Origin: SIG440 sp045648205
Lineage (GTDB): Bacteria; Bacillota; Clostridia; Monoglobales; Monoglobaceae
Assembly: GCA_045648205.1 (NCBI GenBank)
Contig: JAZRNM010000030.1
Span: 98,567-162,566, forward strand
Reading direction: 5' to 3'
DNA length: 64,000 nucleotides
Both the position numbers and the translations under genes were made by a program. Each line of letters starts with the position of its first letter. Position 1 is the first letter of the stretch. Below are positions 1-8,442 of this stretch, one piece after another. The notes beneath the pieces are model-generated. The model was not told the DNA's origin, made no database searches, and saw nothing but the letters and a program-made list of their open reading frames with translations.

Positions 1-520
1 CTGCATCTGAAATTGCCTTTTTTACACCTGCCGCTTGGCAAGGCGTCCCGCAGAACAAGACCGACCTTTTATTATCAATGTTTCTTTGTATCTCTGCTAT
101 GGTGTTTCTCATATCACTTTCAATGTATTTGCTTTTTTGCAATTCTCCAAGTGACACACTGTCCGAAGAATAATGATACAGGGTTCTTTCCTTTAAATCA
201 AAAAATGCCCCAAAAACAACTCCACCATTTTTGATGGTTTTTTCTGCCAATGCGACAAAAGCCCCGCCCGAGCTACTCTCATGTCTCTTTTGAGCATCCT
301 TGTGAAAACCAAAATACGTTGTTTTTTCATTTTTAATATCTACAGTTTGAAAAACCTGACAAACACTTTCACATTTTCCGCATCTCACACACTTTTCGTT
401 ATCAATCACAGGAAAATAAAAGCCCTCATCATCCGCAAGCATTTCAATGCACTTCATCGGACACACAGCCTTGCAGGCAGAGCATCCGGTACATTTATTT
501 TTAATGTTTTCTATCTTCAA
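1..520 (-). CDS. Coenzyme F420 hydrogenase/dehydrogenase beta-subunit (FrhB) family protein, partial
   Basis: The reading frame is open from a TTG start at 520 to the window edge, so only about 173 N-terminal residues are visible. The first 55 residues carry a double ferredoxin motif: Cys10, 13, 16, 20 and Cys44, 47, 50, 54, which would bind two 4Fe-4S clusters. After this comes a segment with SSGGAF and a CGTPCQAAG motif, as in the FrhB/FdhB family. Such proteins often occur in capsule and exopolysaccharide clusters beside pyruvyl transferase family proteins, where their substrate is unknown; F420 itself need not be involved. The TTG start is chosen because AGGTGA lies five bases upstream (526-531) and overlaps the stop codon of the previous gene, which indicates translational coupling. 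Confidence 0.85.
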   Translation of the reverse strand, partial: MKIENIKNKCTGCSACKAVCPMKCIEMLADDEGFYFPVIDNEKCVRCGKCESVCQVFQTVDIKNEKTTYFGFHKDAQKRHESSSGGAFVALAEKTIKNGGVVFGAFFDLKERTLYHYSSDSVSLGELQKSKYIESDMRNTIAEIQRNIDNKRSVLFCGTPCQAAGVKKAISDA

Positions 521-525
521 AAAAA

Positions 526-1215
526 TCACCTTTTCAAGATTTTTCTAAGCTTTTCCACAGACTTTTCAAAGTCCGTCTCGTCAAAATTTATCCGAGGCAC
601 CGCCCTATCTTTGTGAGTCACAAAATTCAATGGAAGAGGATTGACAGACAATGCATAGGTATATGTATCTATATACTCAAAACACTCCTTGTCATATTCC
701 CCATGGGAGTATGCAAACAGTTCAACAGGCTTTCCGATGATATCCTCCAATTGTTTTTTTGATTCGATAATTTCCCGTCTTTTTTCATCTTTTGTCAGTT
801 GGTTAAGGCAATCATGAGTAACACCATGGGAACCAATTGTAACCGTCTTATCACTTGCCATTTCAATCAACTGTTTTGTAGTAATATATCCCGGCTGGTC
901 CAAAAAGTCAGTAGCAATAAATGCGGTGAAAGGAATTCCCTTTTCTTTTAAATATGGATATGCAATTGTATACAAATCCTCAAGACCATCATCAAAGGTA
1001 ATTGCAAGTTTCCTCCTATGCGGTCTTTTTATAACTTCAATGAGCGGAGCATAATCTTCATTACTTTCAATCAAAGTTTTGAATTTTTCTGTTTCCAGCA
1101 AACACCCGCTTCTTTGAATATCAGGGGTTGTGCTGACGTGATGAAACATCACAACTGCAGAAGATGGTATTTTATATAAAAAATATTTAGCTGTCTTTTT
1201 CACTAAACTAATCAT
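526..1215 (-). CDS. NodB-type polysaccharide deacetylase
   Basis: This 229-residue protein has the carbohydrate esterase family 4 fold. Visible motifs are FHHVS near residue 24, TFDDG at 73-77 (catalytic base and metal aspartates), SHGVTH at 129-134 (metal histidines) and FAYSHGEYD at 167-175, the counterpart of the RxPxG loop. Family members remove N-acetyl groups from glycan amino sugars with a divalent metal. There is no clear signal peptide, so it may act on the cytoplasmic side on lipid-linked precursor or be released by another route. The start overlaps the end of the pyruvyl transferase gene by eight bases, placing it in the polysaccharide operon. The exact substrate is not evident. 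Confidence 0.85.
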   Translation of the reverse strand: MISLVKKTAKYFLYKIPSSAVVMFHHVSTTPDIQRSGCLLETEKFKTLIESNEDYAPLIEVIKRPHRRKLAITFDDGLEDLYTIAYPYLKEKGIPFTAFIATDFLDQPGYITTKQLIEMASDKTVTIGSHGVTHDCLNQLTKDEKRREIIESKKQLEDIIGKPVELFAYSHGEYDKECFEYIDTYTYALSVNPLPLNFVTHKDRAVPRINFDETDFEKSVEKLRKILKR

Positions 1216-2305
1216 TTTCTACCTCTTTGATGCAATCGGCAATATATTTTTTTGAAAAATCAATGCTGTCGCAAAGTTTTTCTCCAATTTTTTCATAATC
1301 CAACAAACTATTTTCATTATAGGTTTCAATGTAAGCTTTTTTCTCAAGCCCAACTTTTTCAAGCAAATTGTAGCCTCTGCCCATAGTAAGTTTGTTATTA
1401 TCAGAAAAAACAAACTGTTTCTCAAATATCAACGAAAATGCCACACCATGAAAAGAATTCGTCACAATAAAATCAGCATTTTTCATCAAAAACAAAAACT
1501 CTTCGGGACCCACATCCAAGAGGGGTAAGCGGGCAGTATTTCTCATAACTGTGTCAGACATCACAACAAGCCTTAATCCCTTTTCGCGGGCTAACTTCTT
1601 GGCAAACTCATCACTTTGTTTTGAGCCTAACAACCTGTAATAAAACAAATATTTCTTATACTTTTTTTTGTATGGCTTTGCAACTCTGCTCCAAAATTCC
1701 TTATCGTTCAAAAAAACAGGATCAAGAACCTGAACCGCATCCTTATTGCAAAGTCCCTTGACCAAAGCTATTCCGCTCTCTTCTCTGACGGAAACACGGG
1801 AAAAACTTTCCAGATATCCTCCCAGTTCTTCTCTTTTGCTTTCATCAATCTCATCCACACCAAAGCTTGCCGCATATGAAAACTTTTTTGCGCCCTTTGA
1901 GACAAAATCCAGGAAAAAAACTTCCCTTTCTTCTTTAATTCTGTTGGGATTAAAAACCTGGTCACTCCCGGTGAAAAAAGCATCCCCAAAGGGTGTTTCT
2001 TTTCTCAGCTCCTCGTTGCTTTCAAACCGTTTCGTCAATTTCAGATTTCCATCGACAAACTTCTCAAACTTTTTATGCTTTTGTTTTTTAAGTGGAATAA
2101 GTGGCAGATTCAGGACAAACTTAATTAGTCCTTTAATTCCACGGGGTTTTTTCATCAACCTATATATATATCGTAAATGTGGCGTGTTGTAATCTATAAC
2201 CCTGACGTCATCAGAAAAGGTTTCCATAGCTTTCATAAGCGAAAATGCCTGAAGAACTGCACCATAATTTTTGGGGGTGTGAAACGTTATCAATTTGATT
2301 TTCAT
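1208..2305 (-). CDS. Polysaccharide pyruvyl transferase family protein
   Basis: A 365-residue member of the CsaB/WcaK-type pyruvyl transferase superfamily. GSDQVFNP at 113-120, SVREES near 172 and TNSFHG at 282-287 are characteristic of the exopolysaccharide branch. The family is GT-B-like and several members move enolpyruvate from phosphoenolpyruvate to a sugar to form a ketal, giving the polymer negative charge; other members have no proven donor. The gene overlaps the flippase gene by four bases (ATGA) and the deacetylase by eight. Association with an FrhB-like protein two genes downstream is a recurrent pairing. It looks like the EPS type rather than the S-layer-anchoring CsaB type, but this is an inference. 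Confidence 0.85.
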   Translation of the reverse strand: MKIKLITFHTPKNYGAVLQAFSLMKAMETFSDDVRVIDYNTPHLRYIYRLMKKPRGIKGLIKFVLNLPLIPLKKQKHKKFEKFVDGNLKLTKRFESNEELRKETPFGDAFFTGSDQVFNPNRIKEEREVFFLDFVSKGAKKFSYAASFGVDEIDESKREELGGYLESFSRVSVREESGIALVKGLCNKDAVQVLDPVFLNDKEFWSRVAKPYKKKYKKYLFYYRLLGSKQSDEFAKKLAREKGLRLVVMSDTVMRNTARLPLLDVGPEEFLFLMKNADFIVTNSFHGVAFSLIFEKQFVFSDNNKLTMGRGYNLLEKVGLEKKAYIETYNENSLLDYEKIGEKLCDSIDFSKKYIADCIKEVEND

Positions 2306-3855
2306 TCTTTCTTGTCACCTCTTCTGATTATTTTTTTTATAGTTTTGCCTAGCAATTCGTATAAATAACAAAATTCCTCTGTCTTTGAATAGAAAGCAAT
2401 AATACACACAACAGGGATAATGGCTCCCAAACATGCGGATACAAAAAATTCTACATATGCATTTGATATTCTTAATAACGCTTTAATAACTGTTATAATA
2501 ATTCCGGATATAACCGTAGTCAAAGAGTATGAAAAATACTTAATGAAATATTTATATGGTTTCACTCCAAATGCCTTTTTATATATCAGCATTGGGTCAT
2601 ACCACAGCTGGGTGCTGACTCTCGATATAATGGTTCCCAGCAGCACACCTGTAATTCCGCAAACATTAACCAGGGCAACAGAAACAACTATATTTATCAC
2701 AGACATAATCACAGGTCTGTACTTTCCCTGAACAAATAATCCGTTTGTGGTTCTGAATGCACTCACGGGGCTTAACATTCCCCTGATGTAAAATTCCACA
2801 ATAATTGCTATAACCGTATATGACTGCATCAAAAACTCTTCACCAATCCAAATTGTCACAAAGGGTTGAAACATTGCCCACAGACAGGAAGAACAAATGC
2901 AGTATAAAACAAATGAAATAAAAAACAATCTTTTGAACACCACATATTGCATTTCCTTTGACTCTGTTGCAACAACATTTCCGACACTAGCCGTCGTGGC
3001 ACCAAATATCTGGTATATAAACGAATAAATCTGATTGGAAATCAATATGTAGTTCCCATATATTCCCGCATACACCGTTCCAACAAACGCTGAAATTATA
3101 ATATTATCTGTGCCGTTCAGGACCACCCCGGACACTTTATATAAGAACAAGGCCTTCACATCAGCAAACAGACTTTTCTTTTCCTGGCGCGAAATTGATT
3201 CTCCTTTGAATTTTTTTATAGCAGGATATAGTGTGTTTGCTTTATTAGATATAATTACATTTTGAACAATTGTCATTGATATATTAAATACCAAATACAA
3301 AACAAAATCCCTGAATACCAACAAAAGTACACACTCAACGGCTGTCTTTATAATTGAAACAAGTATTTTAATTCTTGCCACCTGATAATCTTTTTGTGCG
3401 GCGGTCAATAAAAGTGATTTATAAATAAAAAGATATGACGAAGAAGTATTTATTATATACAACACATAAATGAATCTTAAATCCTCAACAACATCAGGAA
3501 CATCCTTTATTATATAATTCAGGAATGGGGTCAAGCTAATTCCTGCAACAAATATGACAGCAGCAATAACAACATAAATTTTCTTATAAAAAGTCATAAG
3601 ACTTCCTATTTTGTCGTTGTCTTCATCCGCCAGAGGCTTGTACAAAGTATATGTCATAGCAGTTCCGATTCCCAGTTCCGCAAAGGAAAGAATTACAAGA
3701 ATATTGCTGAAAACCGAAGAAACCCCCAGGTACTGGATGCCCAACGTCTTAATAAAAATATTTCTGACAACAAATGCAAGTATGGTATTAAGCACCGATG
3801 CAAACATTCCTGTTGAGGCATTTAGAAAGGAGTTGTATATTCTACTTTTCTTCAT
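2302..3855 (-). CDS. Oligosaccharide flippase family protein (Wzx-like)
   Basis: A 517-residue, highly hydrophobic protein with about 12 to 14 predicted membrane spans distributed along its whole length, as in Wzx/RfbX members of the MOP exporter superfamily. The N-terminus has NAxxGMFASVLNTILAF-like residues followed by charged loops, and the C-terminal half has paired helices ending in a short basic tail. Its role would be to flip undecaprenyl-pyrophosphate-linked repeat units across the membrane for the Wzy-like polymerase encoded at 6375-7598. The start overlaps the PP-loop gene by 14 bases and the stop overlaps the pyruvyl transferase start by four, so all are cotranscribed. Confidence 0.88.
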   Translation of the reverse strand: MKKSRIYNSFLNASTGMFASVLNTILAFVVRNIFIKTLGIQYLGVSSVFSNILVILSFAELGIGTAMTYTLYKPLADEDNDKIGSLMTFYKKIYVVIAAVIFVAGISLTPFLNYIIKDVPDVVEDLRFIYVLYIINTSSSYLFIYKSLLLTAAQKDYQVARIKILVSIIKTAVECVLLLVFRDFVLYLVFNISMTIVQNVIISNKANTLYPAIKKFKGESISRQEKKSLFADVKALFLYKVSGVVLNGTDNIIISAFVGTVYAGIYGNYILISNQIYSFIYQIFGATTASVGNVVATESKEMQYVVFKRLFFISFVLYCICSSCLWAMFQPFVTIWIGEEFLMQSYTVIAIIVEFYIRGMLSPVSAFRTTNGLFVQGKYRPVIMSVINIVVSVALVNVCGITGVLLGTIISRVSTQLWYDPMLIYKKAFGVKPYKYFIKYFSYSLTTVISGIIITVIKALLRISNAYVEFFVSACLGAIIPVVCIIAFYSKTEEFCYLYELLGKTIKKIIRRGDKKE

Positions 3856-5128
3856 TTTTTGTAATTAGCCTCCTAAAAATAATTTTGAGCGACTGTAGCG
3901 GGCGAATATAATGATATAATTTAGCCTTAAATCCTACCTTGATTTTATTATCTTTCAAATAACAGCCCATTTCTTTGTAAAAAAAGTCCTTGTCGTTTTT
4001 GCCCAGCAGAACTCCCATCAATTTCCACCTGGTGGAATAGTAATGGTTCATATCAGGGAAACTCTCCTTAAATTTTTCCAGACTGCCAAGCAAATCCAGT
4101 CCCATCATTGTTCTGATACATTTTGCACAATGCCCGCAATTAACAGTTTCATATGCACAAACATTCAAATATTTCTGAGCAACGCTCTTGTCTAAAAGGT
4201 ATTCAAGTTTTTTCAATCTGCTTTTATTGAAATCCCCCGAATAGAAATTCAAGTGGTTTAATGAAATATTAGGCAATATAAACAAATCACCATTACTCGA
4301 ATCATCCAATAATGACATATCTGTTTTTACTCCATAACCGGCTGATGCATAGTAATAATTCTCCCACATTTTCTGTGTTGCGAGCACTGCCGAACAATTT
4401 CTATATGTGTGAGAAAAACTAAACGCACCTTGATAAAACTCAGGGATATTTGAATCGATATCAATAAACTTCAAACCCAGCTCTTCTGATACTATTTCAC
4501 CAAGTTTATTCCGTTCATCAAACTCCTGAAGAGTTTTTTCTCTCCACAAATCCAAGGGCACATTCTTCCCATATCCATCATAATTTAACGCCCCCGTATT
4601 AAAAACAGCGAGATGGGTCAATTTGTATTCTGGCTGAACACAGTCTTCCAGATTCATCAAAATAGCAGAAAAGGAATCAACACCACAGGACACACCTGTG
4701 CCGCAATAATTGGCTATTTTTTCTACCTCCTCTGCAGGATCCGCCACAACTTCTATTTTTCTTAATCCTGTTTTTTCATCATGCAATGCAGGAATTATCA
4801 TATTATTTAATTGATACAGCAATTTTGAAGTAATTGGAACTTCACTTTGAATATCTTCCTCCGCTATCATTGCAAAATACAACACCGCAACAACAAAGGC
4901 ATCGCATCTTTCGAAGCAAAGAGCCTCACTATACTTGCTATTCACGCTGTACCACATAATAAAACTATCGTCTTCTATTAAATCTTTTCTGTACCGAATG
5001 CCGATTTTCTTATCAATAATCAAAGAATTTGTTTTCCATCTTTCTATAGCCTCATCAGAGATGTTAATCTTCGCACAAAGTTTCGTTCTGTCAGCCTCAT
5101 CTTCACGCCAGATTTTTTCAATCTTCAT
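3842..5128 (-). CDS. PP-loop ATP-pyrophosphatase-like protein in polysaccharide cluster
   Basis: The 428-residue product is not a standard capsule enzyme. GVSCGVDSF at residues 145-153 matches the SGGxDS PP-loop of N-type ATP pyrophosphatases (QueC, asparagine synthetase, NAD synthetase), with Cys in place of the first Gly. A CGHCAKC cluster at 331-337, with Cys324 nearby, resembles the zinc knuckle at the C-terminal end of QueC-like enzymes. Such enzymes adenylate a carboxylate or amide oxygen and replace it with nitrogen or sulfur. In this operon a sugar or sugar-acid substrate is plausible, comparable in concept to the WbpG/PseA amidotransferases, but the protein does not look like a close member of that family. 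Function unassigned. Confidence 0.6.
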   Translation of the reverse strand: MKIEKIWREDEADRTKLCAKINISDEAIERWKTNSLIIDKKIGIRYRKDLIEDDSFIMWYSVNSKYSEALCFERCDAFVVAVLYFAMIAEEDIQSEVPITSKLLYQLNNMIIPALHDEKTGLRKIEVVADPAEEVEKIANYCGTGVSCGVDSFSAILMNLEDCVQPEYKLTHLAVFNTGALNYDGYGKNVPLDLWREKTLQEFDERNKLGEIVSEELGLKFIDIDSNIPEFYQGAFSFSHTYRNCSAVLATQKMWENYYYASAGYGVKTDMSLLDDSSNGDLFILPNISLNHLNFYSGDFNKSRLKKLEYLLDKSVAQKYLNVCAYETVNCGHCAKCIRTMMGLDLLGSLEKFKESFPDMNHYYSTRWKLMGVLLGKNDKDFFYKEMGCYLKDNKIKVGFKAKLYHYIRPLQSLKIIFRRLITKNEEK

Positions 5129-5140
5129 TCATCAATCACC

Positions 5141-6295
5141 TCACTGCTCAAGCACTCTTTTTGCAATATCTCTATAAGAAAACATTTTTATTCCTTTTTC
5201 CGCCTCAAGCTTCATATTCTCATATTTTTCTTCATTACAAGCAATGCTTTCAACAACCTTTTTCATTTCCTCTGCAGAATCTTCTCTCAAGAACTCACAG
5301 TTCCCGCCAATATCCACATGGTGCATTCCTTCCCAGGACTTGAAAACGCAAGGCACACCGCAAGCACAAGCCTGCTCCCACAAAACCGAGTGTGTGCCGG
5401 GAAAGACCGCCAGATCAGATGCAAGGAAATAATCATAAGAATCCTCTGCCTTAATCCACCCGATGAATCTGATTTTTTCACCTTTTGCCAATGTTTCAAT
5501 TTGGGGCTCCATTTCATCATTGGGTTGCCCAAACACAATCAATTTGAGCTTGTTGCAATCAATCTTTGATACAGCCTCCATAAGCAAATGAATATTCTTT
5601 GCCCTGTCAATCTTCCCACCTGTTATAACAACAAAATCATCTTTTTCTATGTTAAGTTTTCTGCGTATTTCATTTCTTATCTCATCTTTTCTGTCCAGGT
5701 GGATATATTCATCATCACCGCCCATAACAAGAAGCTTAGCTTTTTCCTCTTTAATCCCAAAAATCGCTTTAGCATATGACACCCGCCAAGGCGTTGTGCC
5801 ATATACACTTTCATAGAATTTCTGCATATATGAATTCAGACATCTGTAAATACATTTGAAAATTTTGCCCTTCCAATTAGCTTTGGGGCCTGCATTATAA
5901 TAATCCGCATGGCTATCAGCAATCACCCGGCAATCAGGATTTATCTTTTTCAAATATTTCGCAATCTGCAAATAAGAAAGATTCCTCAACCCGTGCACCA
6001 TAATGAAATCGGGTTTTTCTTCTGTCAACTTTTCATATAGCCCTTTGTATATCACTAATTTTGAGAAAAGTTTGTCCGTTGTGTTTCTTTCCAAAACAAC
6101 AACCTTCACTCCATGTTGATCAATATATAACTTTTCTGTTTTCTTGCTTCTGTTTCCTTTGTTGTTAAAAGTATCATCTGAAGAAATAACTGTCACATCA
6201 TGTCCCATCTGCACGTGAACCCTGGGAAGAATATTTTCCTGATATCCCATCCCTTCCACATAGCAACAGTCCAAACAAATATGTACTACTTTCAT
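5141..6295 (-). CDS. Glycosyltransferase family 4 protein
   Basis: A 384-residue GT-B enzyme. The N-terminal domain begins with a beta strand (KVVHICLDCCYVEGMGYQ) and contains the acceptor-side loop; the C-terminal Rossmann domain starts near residue 220 with VVITGGKIDRAKNIHLL and includes FIGWI and the region GTHSVLWEQACACGVPCV, in which a Glu-x7-type motif normally contacts the nucleotide sugar. GT4 retaining transferases add sugars to lipid-linked repeat units at the inner membrane face. The stop is 12 bases before the PP-loop gene start. Donor and acceptor sugars cannot be told from the sequence. Confidence 0.85.
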   Translation of the reverse strand: MKVVHICLDCCYVEGMGYQENILPRVHVQMGHDVTVISSDDTFNNKGNRSKKTEKLYIDQHGVKVVVLERNTTDKLFSKLVIYKGLYEKLTEEKPDFIMVHGLRNLSYLQIAKYLKKINPDCRVIADSHADYYNAGPKANWKGKIFKCIYRCLNSYMQKFYESVYGTTPWRVSYAKAIFGIKEEKAKLLVMGGDDEYIHLDRKDEIRNEIRRKLNIEKDDFVVITGGKIDRAKNIHLLMEAVSKIDCNKLKLIVFGQPNDEMEPQIETLAKGEKIRFIGWIKAEDSYDYFLASDLAVFPGTHSVLWEQACACGVPCVFKSWEGMHHVDIGGNCEFLREDSAEEMKKVVESIACNEEKYENMKLEAEKGIKMFSYRDIAKRVLEQ

Positions 6296-6374
6296 CGTAT
6301 AAATTCCTCCACAAACTCAATTATCTTCAAATTTACCTTCATTTTCTATTCGTTTTAATTCTTTTATAATGTTT

Positions 6375-7598
6375 TTATAACAATCTACGATTTCCCTTTG
6401 AAATAACTTTGGGCGCAACCGCATTCACGCAAAGCCCCAACATAATGTAAAATGCCGGTTCCCTGTTTAAATAACTACTGGAAAGGAACAATTTGAAAAA
6501 TCCCGTTGCCATAAATATTGCAATCAAAATTCTCATTCTGCCATCATCCGAAGTCAAGCCCTTGATAAGCAAATGCAGCACAAAAATCAAAATTGGAATT
6601 CCTAACAAATATCCAAACTGAGCAATTATTTCAATGACGAAATTATGGGCATAGCGCCATCCTCCCAAAATTCTGTCGCCATAAATTCCGTGTCCAAACA
6701 AGTTGAACTCTTCCATAATTTTTTTCTGTATATCACCACGGCCTGAGTCGTTCAAAAACTCTCCCGCCTGAATTCTTCTGAGGGTATAACTATCCATTCC
6801 AAAATTTTCCGCAAGATTCGAAACTCTGGACAAAACGCCGTCAAAATTCCGTATAAAGAAATACAAAATCACCCCCGCCAGAAGGCCAATCAGAAGCTTT
6901 TCATATAAGCTGTTCTTTTTGAAAAGAAAATATATCAAAACACTTGCAAGGCAACAAATGGTTGCACCTCGGCATCCCGCTATGAACATAACCATAAAGC
7001 CCAAAAAACCCACGGCCAGGTATGATATTTTCTTTTTTTCAAAAAACATAACAATCAGGCAAACAGTCTGTACCAACATATTGTAAGAAAACACCATATA
7101 CTGTTTTTGAAAGTCTTCCCCCAAAGTAATGAAAAAAGACACAACCGATGCTATAACAACAACCAGAGAAAACCGTATAAAATACTTTTCAAACAAATCA
7201 TAGTCAGTTATATACCTTGAAAAGAAATATCCGCCAAAGGCAAACACAAACAAAATATAGAACGGATTTTCCATAACATCCGAAAAGCTTGTGAACATAT
7301 AGTATTTATTATACGGAAAAAACACATATGCAACCACCCACGCACCCAACAAAAACAGAACGAGATATATAATATCGCGCTTCACATCTTTTCCAACGGC
7401 AATCAACGTTTTCGCCAACATAAACAGCAAAACCACATAACACACCAATGAGTCATAAATAAACTGTTCCGTAACAAACAAGTTAAATATATCGTTAATA
7501 ACCCCTGTTATCGGCGAATATGAAATCAAGGTACAAACCGTTGCACAGATTAATTTTTGTTCTTTTTGCTTTTTTCTTTCCATCAATGTTTCTGTCAT
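6375..7598 (-). CDS. O-antigen polymerase-like membrane protein (Wzy)
   Basis: A 407-residue protein with roughly ten to twelve hydrophobic segments and a larger central extracytoplasmic loop (about residues 255 to 315, with SYTLRRIQAGEFLNDSGRG and an HNFVIEI segment soon after). This topology and the RxxxW/H-type loop residues are typical of Wzy polymerases and O-antigen ligases, which are poorly conserved in sequence. Within a cluster that also has Wzx and a phosphoglycosyl transferase, polymerase is the most economical assignment. The ATG at 7598 is used rather than an in-frame GTG at 7607 because AAGGTGG sits five bases upstream of the ATG. A 79-base gap separates it from the next gene. 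Confidence 0.72.
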   Translation of the reverse strand: MTETLMERKKQKEQKLICATVCTLISYSPITGVINDIFNLFVTEQFIYDSLVCYVVLLFMLAKTLIAVGKDVKRDIIYLVLFLLGAWVVAYVFFPYNKYYMFTSFSDVMENPFYILFVFAFGGYFFSRYITDYDLFEKYFIRFSLVVVIASVVSFFITLGEDFQKQYMVFSYNMLVQTVCLIVMFFEKKKISYLAVGFLGFMVMFIAGCRGATICCLASVLIYFLFKKNSLYEKLLIGLLAGVILYFFIRNFDGVLSRVSNLAENFGMDSYTLRRIQAGEFLNDSGRGDIQKKIMEEFNLFGHGIYGDRILGGWRYAHNFVIEIIAQFGYLLGIPILIFVLHLLIKGLTSDDGRMRILIAIFMATGFFKLFLSSSYLNREPAFYIMLGLCVNAVAPKVISKGNRRLL

Positions 7599-7624
7599 TT
7601 GAACCACCTTTTGTCTAATCTCAA

Positions 7625-8440
7625 CTATTTTTTATGTCTTGCAATATACTCCTCATATCCCATACTTTTTCTATATCCGTCTGCACCAAGCCTCATCCAC
7701 TTCAAACGCTCGGTAAATTTCAATTCACTGTTTGCCCTGAGTCTGAGTGAATAGTATATCCACCAGGCAAAACATTTTCGCTTTGTTGCTTCACAAAAAG
7801 CCCCTTTTCCAAAATAGAATCTTCTATTTCTTCCATCAAACCAGGTGGAGGTTTCGAAGCTTACCTCACCTATTAGTTCTTTCGAAACATAAAAAACCAA
7901 ACCCTTGTCAGCAGCATCCTTCATCCACATACTATCCTCACCCGATGGAAATTTGCACCCGCCTCCAAAAAGTGTGGTAAACCAGATGTTTGCCTTTCTG
8001 ACAGAACTAAGTCTGAATGCTATTCTGACACATCCCCATGGTTTTCTTGTGAACCTGCTGCACTTTTTTGTTTCCTTATAGATTTTCTGTTTCCTGTTTA
8101 TATCTTCCGTTTGAACATTGAAAACAATTACATCCGCATCAGGATGCGCTTCAAATTCGCCCACAATCTTTTCTTCAAGCCCGTCATAATATGTCACATC
8201 ATCATCTGCAAAAAGACAAATGTCAGCATCAGCATACAAAAGTGCCAGATTGCGATTAATGCCAACGCCACGAGTGTCGGTGGTTATCATTTTGGCTCTA
8301 TGCCCTTCAAATTCAAGTTCATCATAGGAATTTCTGTCTGCCTGATTGGCAAAAATAACATCAGAATGAATGTTCATCTCTTTGATTTTTGAAAAATCAT
8401 TTTGGTTCATTGTCGCGCACAAAATTTGAAAAGTGCTCAT
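7625..8440 (-). CDS. Glycosyltransferase family 2-like protein
   Basis: A 271-residue GT-A fold protein. The segment VGINRNLALLYADADICLFADDD includes the DxD-type metal and nucleotide-sugar binding motif at residues 77-82 (FADDDV). GEDSMWMKDA, about 85 residues later, matches the ED acidic motif of GT2 inverting enzymes, and the C-terminal part is basic and aromatic, suitable for peripheral membrane contact. It probably adds one sugar to the lipid-linked repeat unit. AAGGAG precedes the ATG and the upstream gene stops two bases before it, so coupling is tight. Confidence 0.82.
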   Translation of the reverse strand: MSTFQILCATMNQNDFSKIKEMNIHSDVIFANQADRNSYDELEFEGHRAKMITTDTRGVGINRNLALLYADADICLFADDDVTYYDGLEEKIVGEFEAHPDADVIVFNVQTEDINRKQKIYKETKKCSRFTRKPWGCVRIAFRLSSVRKANIWFTTLFGGGCKFPSGEDSMWMKDAADKGLVFYVSKELIGEVSFETSTWFDGRNRRFYFGKGAFCEATKRKCFAWWIYYSLRLRANSELKFTERLKWMRLGADGYRKSMGYEEYIARHKK

Positions 8441-8442
8441 TG

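Noticed and set aside
3842..5128. Assignment of the PP-loop protein as QueC
   Set aside because: It is about twice the QueC length, has a different N-terminal half and no queuosine genes are nearby.
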